This document shows positions 15,366 through 20,262 of a DNA stretch of 20,262 nucleotides, one piece after another (the stretch's first letter is position 1; each line of letters starts with the position of its first letter). The stretch spans positions 1 through 20,262 of the forward strand of contig JAPUIN010000180.1 of NCBI GenBank assembly GCA_027297005.1, in the 5' to 3' direction. A model generated the notes under the pieces. It was given only the letters and a program-made list of their open reading frames with translations, had not been told where the DNA came from and searched no databases. The position numbers and the translations under genes were made by a program. The stretch comes from Acidobacteriota bacterium (GTDB lineage Bacteria > Acidobacteriota > Polarisedimenticolia > Gp22-AA2).

Positions 15366-15408
15366 CACTAGAGTGGCGCGATGAGCCGCCGGCACGCTCA
15401 CTAGGGTG
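15366..15408 (+). repeat. Direct repeat CACTAG(A/G)GTG in the his leader
   Basis: CACTAGAGTG (15366-15375) and CACTAGGGTG (15399-15408) are 9/10 identical and start 33 bp apart, near three helical turns. The first copy is itself a CACT-AG-AGTG inverted repeat. In RNA, AGTGGCG (15372-15378) can pair with CGC-T-CACT (15395-15402) as a 7-bp bulged stem. It could be a protein operator or part of leader folding. The stretch 15297-15365 shows only a weak GTCCC/GGGAC pairing. Confidence 0.4.
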
Positions 15409-15428
15409 TAATAGGCCGGGGTTTCGGA

Positions 15429-15453
15429 CGGGAGTCCTCCCGCCCAAGAGGGA
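15429..15453 (+). promoter_or_regulatory. hisG: hisG ribosome-binding site with alternative hairpins
   Basis: The SD is GAGGGA (15448-15453), 3 nt before ATG 15457. TCCTC (15435-15439) can pair with GAGGG (15448-15452, one G-U), hiding it. Alternatively CGGGA (15429-15433) pairs with TCCCG (15438-15442, loop GTCC), leaving the SD free. The two folds exclude each other, so translation of hisG may be switchable. Pairings are visible; regulation is inferred. Confidence 0.4.
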
Positions 15454-15456
15454 TCG

Positions 15457-16317
15457 ATGGCACGAATGTTACGATTGGTATTGCCGAAAGGGCGAATCAC
15501 TGATGAAGTGATCCGGCTGCTCGCGGCCGCCGGCCTGGCGGTGAAGAGTGATGGTCGCTCCTACCGCCCGCTGGTCTCAGATCCTGAGATCGACATCAAG
15601 TTCCTGAAGCCCCAGAACATCCCGAAGCTGATCGAGATCGGCGCGCACGACTGTGGATTCTCCGGCCACGACTGGGTGGTGGAGAGCGAGGCCGACGTGG
15701 TCGACATCCTCGACACCGGGCTCGATCCGGTGACGCTCGTTGTCGCGGCGCCGGAATCGACCGCGGAACAGCTCGCCTCCCTCAACCGTCCCCTGATCGT
15801 CGCGGCGGAATTCGAGACGATCAGCAGGCGCTACATGAAGAAGAGGGGGCAGCCGTATGTCTTCATCAGGACCTACGGGGCGACGGAGGTCTATCCACCT
15901 GAGGACGCCGACCTGATTCTCGACCTGGTCTCCACCGGCACGACGCTGCGCGATAACCACCTGACCGTCGTGGAGGAGGTCCTGAGGTCCACGACGCGTT
16001 TCCTGACCTCGCGCACGGCGCTCGCGGACCCCTGGAAGAGTGAGAGGATTGAGTCGCTGCGCACGCTCATGAAGGCGGTCCTGGAGGCGCGCCGCCGCGT
16101 CCTGCTCGAGATGAACGTCTTGCGGGAGAATCTGGATGCCGTCGTGACGATCCTGCCGGCCATGAGATCGCCGACGATTCAGGAGTTGCACGATGGCAAA
16201 GGGTACGCCGTCAAGGCGGCAGTGCCCCGTGAGCGACTGGCAGATCTCCTCATGCGCCTGCGTGACGCCGGCGCGACCGATCTGATCGCCTACACACTCG
16301 AGAAGGTGATCCCGTGA
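15457..16317 (+). CDS. hisG: ATP phosphoribosyltransferase (long form HisG)
   Basis: Catalyses the first committed step of histidine synthesis, joining ATP and PRPP to phosphoribosyl-ATP. The N-terminal catalytic region begins LRLVLPKGRITDEVIRLL and continues with FLKPQNIPKLIEIGAHDCGFSG written over about 49-70. The PRPP-binding loop is DLVSTGTTLRDNHL (156-169). The 286-residue length and the C-terminal ACT-like domain (about 211-284, including VLRENLDAVVTILPAM and ending LIAYTLEKVIP) identify the long, HisZ-independent form that is normally feedback-inhibited by histidine. Start ATG 15457 follows the SD GAGGGA. Its TGA overlaps the hisC GTG. Being first after the His-rich leader, it is the natural control point of the operon. 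Confidence 0.97.
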   Translation: MARMLRLVLPKGRITDEVIRLLAAAGLAVKSDGRSYRPLVSDPEIDIKFLKPQNIPKLIEIGAHDCGFSGHDWVVESEADVVDILDTGLDPVTLVVAAPESTAEQLASLNRPLIVAAEFETISRRYMKKRGQPYVFIRTYGATEVYPPEDADLILDLVSTGTTLRDNHLTVVEEVLRSTTRFLTSRTALADPWKSERIESLRTLMKAVLEARRRVLLEMNVLRENLDAVVTILPAMRSPTIQELHDGKGYAVKAAVPRERLADLLMRLRDAGATDLIAYTLEKVIP

Positions 16318-17429
16318 CCGCCCGTCATGATCCGCCGGGGGAACGCATGGCGCCCCGGCCGACGCCGGAGGTCGAGCGCCTCGAACCGTACAGCGTTCCG
16401 TCATCAGGGAGACGCGGGTTCCTGCGGCTCGATTTCAACGAGAACCTGATCGGTCCGTCACCGAAGGTCATCGCCCGGCTGCGGGCGGTCGATCCCGATG
16501 ACGTGGCGCTGTACCCGGACGAGACCGAGGCGCGGGCGGCGGTCGCGCGTCACTTCGGTCTCGATGGGGCGCTCGAGCTCGTTCTGACCTCCGGCGTCGA
16601 CGAGGGGATCCGCCTCGTCTGCGACGCGTTTGTGAGCCGGGGTGACGAGGTCGTCATCGTGGAGCCGGGCTACGCCATGTATCGCTTCTACGCCACGCTG
16701 GCCGGCGCGCGCATCACGGCGGCGACGAGCGGGGAGGATCTCGGCTTTCCGGAGCAGGCCGTGCGGGAGCGGATGGCCGGGGGGGCGAGGCTCGTGATCC
16801 TCGGCGATCCGAACAACCCGACCGGAACGCCGATCCCCGGAGGGGTGATCGAGGATCTGGCCCGGGCCTTCCCCGGGACCCTGATTCTCGCCGACGAGGC
16901 CTATGTCGATTTCGCGGAAAGGTCATCCCTGACGCTGCTGCCGGGGCATCCCAACCTGATCGTGGCGCGGACATTCTCGAAAGCATACGGGCTGGCCGGA
17001 CTGCGGGCAGGCCTCCTGCTCGCCCGACGGGAAACGATGAGCTGGATCGCGAGGATGCGTTCCCCTTACGCGGTCAGTACGCTCGCTCTGGCGGCCGTGA
17101 CGGCGGCTCTGGATGACAGCCCCTACGTGGAGCGCTACGTCGCCGAAGTGCGCAGGGCGCGCCGCGATCTCTCCGAGGGGCTGGCCCGGCTGGGGGTGGA
17201 GACCGTCCCCAGCGCCGCCAACTTTCTTATCGCGCGGATCGGTGACTCCGCCGGTCGGCTCCGTGAAATTCTGCGCGGCAAGGGGGTGCTGGTGCGCGAT
17301 CGCAGCGAGCACCGGCTGCTCAAGGGGACGATCCGGATCGGGATCGGCACGCGCGAGCAGACTGCGGTCTGTCTCGCCGCCGTGTCCGCGGCGCTGGCGG
17401 AGATCGGCGGCAGGGGAGGGGGGGGATGA
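16314..17429 (+). CDS. hisC: Histidinol-phosphate aminotransferase
   Basis: PLP-dependent class-II-type aminotransferase (fold type I) converting imidazole acetol-phosphate to histidinol phosphate. Visible landmarks are RLDFNENLIGPSP (38-50), TSGVDEGIRL (92-101), GDPNNPTG (164-171), ADEAYVDF with Asp194 and Tyr197, the PLP lysine Lys223 in TFSKAYGLAGLRAG, and RIGIG (341-345) with the carboxylate-binding Arg. The length, 371 residues, is normal. The GTG start at 16314 overlaps the hisG stop (GTGA); an internal ATG at Met12 is an alternative but would lose the coupling. The C-terminus ends in a Gly-rich tail that coincides with the G-rich region serving as the hisB ribosome-binding site. Its place in the his operon makes HisC the right subfamily among similar aminotransferases. 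Confidence 0.95.
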   Translation: MTARHDPPGERMAPRPTPEVERLEPYSVPSSGRRGFLRLDFNENLIGPSPKVIARLRAVDPDDVALYPDETEARAAVARHFGLDGALELVLTSGVDEGIRLVCDAFVSRGDEVVIVEPGYAMYRFYATLAGARITAATSGEDLGFPEQAVRERMAGGARLVILGDPNNPTGTPIPGGVIEDLARAFPGTLILADEAYVDFAERSSLTLLPGHPNLIVARTFSKAYGLAGLRAGLLLARRETMSWIARMRSPYAVSTLALAAVTAALDDSPYVERYVAEVRRARRDLSEGLARLGVETVPSAANFLIARIGDSAGRLREILRGKGVLVRDRSEHRLLKGTIRIGIGTREQTAVCLAAVSAALAEIGGRGGGG

Positions 17430-18127
17430 AGAAGCGCGTCAGCAGAAAATTGAGGGCGGGTGCCGGGCGTCGCAAGGGGTCGCAGCCGGCCGGCCGGAAA
17501 ACCCGGGGGAGTGGGGCCGGGAAGACCGGCGGGCGCCGGCGCACCGCCACGGTGCACCGTAAGACCGGCGAGACCGATATTCGCATTGCGCTTGCCATCG
17601 AGGGGCGCGGGCGTGTCCGCGTCACGACCGGACTCGGCTTCTTCGACCACATGATGACGGCGCTCGCGCTGCACGGAGGGATGGATCTCGATGTGAAGGC
17701 GAGCGGGGATCTCCACGTCGATCAGCACCATCTCGTCGAGGATTGTGGCATCGCGCTCGGGCAGGCGCTGCGGAAGGCCCTCGGCGATCGCAAGGGGATC
17801 GAGCGGACCGGCTTTTTCGTATTCCCGATGGAGGAGTCGCTGGCGACGGCCGCCATCGATCTGGGCGGCCGCCCCGCGCTCGTCGTTCGGGCCCGTTTCC
17901 GCCGGGTGCGGGTCGGTGATCTCGAGACCGACATGATTCCGGAGTTCCTGCGCGGGCTGACACGCGGCCTGATGGCCGATCTGCATGTCGTCCTGCCGTA
18001 TGGGTGGAACGATCATCACAAGGCGGAGGCAATCTTCAAGGCGGTCGGCAAGGCTCTCAAGCTCGCCATGAGCCGCGATGGCCGCTACCACGATCTGGTG
18101 CTGAGCACCAAGGGGATGCTCGAATGA
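17426..18127 (+). CDS. hisB: Imidazoleglycerol-phosphate dehydratase with basic N-terminal tail
   Basis: Mn-dependent dehydratase converting imidazoleglycerol phosphate to imidazole acetol-phosphate; monofunctional, without the phosphatase domain of E. coli HisB. Metal-binding motifs are all present: GFFDHMM (His75), DQHHLVEDCG (His101, His102, Glu105, Asp106), FPMEESL (Glu136, Glu137) and DHHKAEAIFKA (His197, His198, Glu201). The family normally begins near RTATVHRKTGETDI, here residue 39. The preceding 38 residues are Lys/Arg/Gly-rich and extra. ATG 17426 overlaps the hisC stop (ATGA) and follows a strong G-rich SD, and no in-frame start lies close to the conserved core, so the tail is probably real. 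The stop overlaps the next gene by ATGA. Confidence 0.95.
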   Translation: MKKRVSRKLRAGAGRRKGSQPAGRKTRGSGAGKTGGRRRTATVHRKTGETDIRIALAIEGRGRVRVTTGLGFFDHMMTALALHGGMDLDVKASGDLHVDQHHLVEDCGIALGQALRKALGDRKGIERTGFFVFPMEESLATAAIDLGGRPALVVRARFRRVRVGDLETDMIPEFLRGLTRGLMADLHVVLPYGWNDHHKAEAIFKAVGKALKLAMSRDGRYHDLVLSTKGMLE

Positions 18128-19554
18128 TCGGCGTCGTCGACTATGGGGCCGGCAACCTGCGCAACGTGCAGGCGGCCCTCGTGCGGCTCGGCGCGCGCTG
18201 GCGTTCCGTCACCCGACGGGCCGATCTCGACGGCCTCGATGGAGTGATCCTTCCCGGGGTCGGGCAGTTCGGTGCGGCGGCACGGCGTCTGCGGGAGGCG
18301 GAGTTGTTCGATCCGCTACGCGAATGGATCGCAGCCGATCGCCCTTTTCTCGGCATCTGCCTTGGCATGCAGCTTCTGTTTCAGCGCAGCGACGAGGAGA
18401 CGAATGCCGAGGGGCTCGGGGTGTTCGATGGCACGGTCCGCAGGCTCGAGGCGGACAGGCTTCCGCACATCGGGTGGGCGGTCGTCGAGCCGCGCGACGA
18501 CATGGCGGGAACGATGTTCACGGGGCTCGCGGAGGAACCGTTCTTCGCCTATTTTGCCCACTCCTACGCCCTGAACCCGGACACCCCGACCGCCGCCGCT
18601 CTGACCTCGTGCCCGCCCCCCTTCGCCTCGGCGATCCGATCCGGAAATATCTGGGGAGTGCAGTTCCATCCGGAGAAGAGTGGGGCCCCCGGGCACCGGC
18701 TGCTCGCCGGATTCGTCTCGCTGACCACGGGTGCAACCGGGCAGGGCGCGGCGAAGGCCGGCACGGCAAAAAGGGGCCGGCGTCATGGGGGACTGCACAT
18801 GCGGGCGCGTCGGGTGATCCCCTGCCTTGATATCCGGGGAGGGCGCGTCGTCAAGGGGGTGAAATTCCGTGACCTGCGCGATGCGGGAGATCCGGTGGAG
18901 CGGGCGCGGGCCTACGATCGGGACGGAGCCGATGAGATCTGCTTCCTCGACATCTCCGCATCGCACGAGGAGCGCAGGCCGCTGCTCGATCTCGTCGGCC
19001 GCGTTGCCGATGAGTTGACGGTGCCGTTCACTGTGGGCGGAGGGATTCGGGATCTCGGCGAAATGCGTGCTCTTCTGCTGGCCGGCGCCGACCGCGTCTC
19101 GCTCGGGACCGCGGCTCTCGACGATCCCGATCTGGTGCGCCGGGCGGCAGAGACGTTCGGCAGCCAGTTCGTCATCGTGTCAATCGACGCGCTGCGAAGC
19201 GGCGATCGCTTTGAAGTGACCAGCCATGGTGGACGGCGCCGCCGCGATCGTGACGCCGTTGAATGGGCCAGGGAGGTCGAGCGGCTGGGGGCCGGCGAGA
19301 TCCTGCTCAACGCCATGGATGCCGATGGAACGCGCGCCGGTTATGACATCCCGCTGACGCGCGCGGTCTCCCGGGCGGTCCGTGTCCCGGTGATCGCATC
19401 CGGCGGCGCCGGCACGGCTGTGGATATGGCGAGAGCGTTGATCGAAGGGGGAGCCGACGCAGCACTCGCGGCCTCGATGTTTCATGATGGCAGCGTCTCG
19501 ATTCGCGAGGCGAAGCGGGTCCTGAGCGCCGAGGGTGTGGCGGTGCGGCCGTGA
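18124..19554 (+). CDS. hisHF: Fused imidazole glycerol phosphate synthase HisH-HisF
   Basis: One open frame of 476 codons joins the glutaminase HisH and the cyclase HisF, which together convert PRFAR plus glutamine to imidazole glycerol phosphate and AICAR. HisH spans about 1-200 and has its triad Cys79 (LGICLGMQ), His182 and Glu184 (GVQFHPEKS). A linker of about 25 residues (201-225) rich in Gly, Ala, Lys and Arg leads to HisF (226-476). HisF retains Asp236 (PCLDIRGG), Lys244 (VVKG), Asp355 (VSIDAL) and the phosphate-binding ASGGAG (425-430). The loop normally containing a conserved Thr-Gly reads GGRRRRDRDAVEW (369-381). ATG 18124 overlaps the hisB stop and the TGA overlaps the hisA GTG. The domain order matches eukaryotic HIS7. 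HisF might also be started internally at 18799. Confidence 0.93.
   Translation: MIGVVDYGAGNLRNVQAALVRLGARWRSVTRRADLDGLDGVILPGVGQFGAAARRLREAELFDPLREWIAADRPFLGICLGMQLLFQRSDEETNAEGLGVFDGTVRRLEADRLPHIGWAVVEPRDDMAGTMFTGLAEEPFFAYFAHSYALNPDTPTAAALTSCPPPFASAIRSGNIWGVQFHPEKSGAPGHRLLAGFVSLTTGATGQGAAKAGTAKRGRRHGGLHMRARRVIPCLDIRGGRVVKGVKFRDLRDAGDPVERARAYDRDGADEICFLDISASHEERRPLLDLVGRVADELTVPFTVGGGIRDLGEMRALLLAGADRVSLGTAALDDPDLVRRAAETFGSQFVIVSIDALRSGDRFEVTSHGGRRRRDRDAVEWAREVERLGAGEILLNAMDADGTRAGYDIPLTRAVSRAVRVPVIASGGAGTAVDMARALIEGGADAALAASMFHDGSVSIREAKRVLSAEGVAVRP
18787..18801 (+). promoter_or_regulatory. Possible internal translation start for free HisF
   Basis: GGGGGA (18787-18792) lies 6 nt before an in-frame ATG (18799-18801), exactly where HisF proteins normally begin (MRARRVIPCLDIRGG). 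The site could yield separate HisF in addition to the fusion. It may instead be the relic of an ancestral hisF start. Confidence 0.4.
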
Positions 19555-20262
19555 TCGTTCCGAGCATCGATCTCATGGGCGGGCGTGCCGTGCAGCTCCG
19601 CCAGGGGGCCGAGAAGGTTCTGGAGTCCAAGGAGGCCCCGGTCGAGCTGGCCAGGCGGTTCGCGTTTTACGGGGATGTCGCCGTCATCGATCTGGATGCG
19701 GCGCTCGGCCACGGCTCGAATCGCGCGCTCATCCGTGAGCTGTGCCGCGCCGCGCCGTGCCGCGTCGGGGGCGGCGTGCGCCGCGAGGAGGACGTCGTTG
19801 ATCTGATCAAGGCGGGGGCGCGCCGCGTGATCGTTGGCACCGCGGCGACCCCCGAATTCCTGAAGCGCTTCCCGAGAGAGTGGCTGATGGTCGCCCTCGA
19901 CGCGCGGGACGGCCGCACGGTGGATCAGGGCTGGCAGCACGATACCGGGGAGTCGCCGATCGATCGCGCCAGGCGACTCGAAGCGCACTGCGCCTCGTTC
20001 CTCTTCACGCAGGTCGAAGTCGAAGGGACCCTTCAGGGAATACCGCTCGAGCCGATCCGTCACCTACTCGAAGCAACCGCCCTGCCGCTGACCGTGGCGG
20101 GCGGCATCGGCACGCTGGAGGAGGTACGCACGATTGCCCGGCTCGGCTGTGAGGCTCAGATCGGCATGGCTCTTTACACGGGACGTATCGACCTCGATGA
20201 AACGCTGGCAGCGATTCCGAATTTCGCGGAAGGGATGCTCGCCACGATTGCCCAGGACGAGG
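19551..20262 (+). CDS. hisA: ProFAR isomerase HisA, 3'-truncated by the window, probably fused to HisI
   Basis: Isomerase of the histidine pathway converting ProFAR to PRFAR, a (beta/alpha)8 barrel; 237 codons are visible. Catalytic-type residues are present: Asp7 (VPSIDLMGG), Asp117 (VALDARDG) and Thr153 (FLFTQVEVEGT). Other landmarks are VIDLDAALG, CRVGGGVRREEDV, VIVGTAAT and TVAGGIGTLEEV. The usual TDxxxDGT motif reads TQVEVEGT, an atypical variant that recalls eukaryotic-type HisA. HisA would normally end near IDLDETLAAI (about 222), but the frame continues PNFAEGMLATIAQDE to the window edge. This matches the start of HisI (as in a W/F-x-x-x-GL-x-x-x-x-Q pattern), so a HisA-HisI fusion is likely. 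The GTG start overlaps the hisHF stop. Confidence 0.88.
   Translation, partial: MIVPSIDLMGGRAVQLRQGAEKVLESKEAPVELARRFAFYGDVAVIDLDAALGHGSNRALIRELCRAAPCRVGGGVRREEDVVDLIKAGARRVIVGTAATPEFLKRFPREWLMVALDARDGRTVDQGWQHDTGESPIDRARRLEAHCASFLFTQVEVEGTLQGIPLEPIRHLLEATALPLTVAGGIGTLEEVRTIARLGCEAQIGMALYTGRIDLDETLAAIPNFAEGMLATIAQDE

Noticed and set aside
15366..15385. T-box riboswitch (sequence AGAGTGGCGCG vaguely like AGGGTGGNACCGCG)
   Set aside because: The match is partial, no specifier stem with a His codon is evident, and the His-codon-rich leader peptide explains the regulation better.
18004..18123. Extension of the HisHF frame upstream to 18004
   Set aside because: That stretch lies inside hisB in another frame; HisH homology starts exactly at ATG 18124, which overlaps the hisB stop.
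1..20262. CRISPR arrays, tRNA/rRNA genes, transposases, toxin-antitoxin pairs
   Set aside because: None seen: no regularly spaced repeats, no clover-leaf or rRNA-like stretches, and no transposase or toxin motifs in the translated frames.

Overview
The window is GC-rich bacterial chromosome, densely coding, with 18 protein genes, one short leader-peptide gene and no rRNA, tRNA, CRISPR array or insertion sequence that I can see. Signal peptides, lipoboxes, paired M16 proteases, BON and EVE proteins and operons knit by 4-bp GTGA/ATGA overlaps suggest a Gram-negative-type bacterium, perhaps Acidobacteriota or a neighbouring phylum. That placement is an inference from gene content, not a computed one.

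Layout. 1-3618 (+): fabI (enoyl-ACP reductase), then an ABC-2-type ATPase/permease pair and a lipoprotein of unknown function. 3612-3690: a 12-bp inverted repeat holding the stop codons of two convergent genes. 3684-7881 (-): in transcription order, a secreted cyclophilin, a dCMP deaminase, a GH15 glucoamylase/trehalase-like enzyme and a DUF4380 mutarotase-like protein. 8028-8936 (+): a stand-alone RecB/Cas4-like PD-(D/E)XK Fe-S nuclease, meeting the next block at a hairpin. 8976-12813 (-): an envelope operon of a triple-BON protein, a catalytic M16 protease and an M16 homologue lacking HXXEH, joined by GTGA overlaps. 12904-14282 (-): an EVE-domain protein coupled to a secreted helical protein of unknown function. 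14309-14935 (+): a Mug-type uracil/thymine DNA glycosylase, divergent from EVE with only 26 bp between them.

14936-20262 (+): a histidine operon, the most interesting part. A strong promoter (TTGACA-17-TACCAT) drives a 37-codon leader peptide in which six of eight consecutive residues are histidine, followed by a structured leader of about 190 nt and hisG-hisC-hisB-hisHF-hisA, all overlapping by 4 bp. This looks like ribosome-mediated control of a his operon, but no classical hairpin plus U-run terminator is visible, and one hairpin could hide the hisG ribosome-binding site. HisH and HisF form one uninterrupted reading frame, as in eukaryotic HIS7. HisA runs off the window edge into what looks like the first residues of HisI, suggesting a second fusion. 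hisD, hisE and the rest of hisI are not in the window.

A second recurring theme is promoters whose -10 box lies 6-9 nt from a start codon that lacks a Shine-Dalgarno sequence (his leader, mug, BON gene), suggesting leaderless translation. A third is Arg-rich N-terminal tails on otherwise standard enzymes (dCMP deaminase, Mug, HisB).
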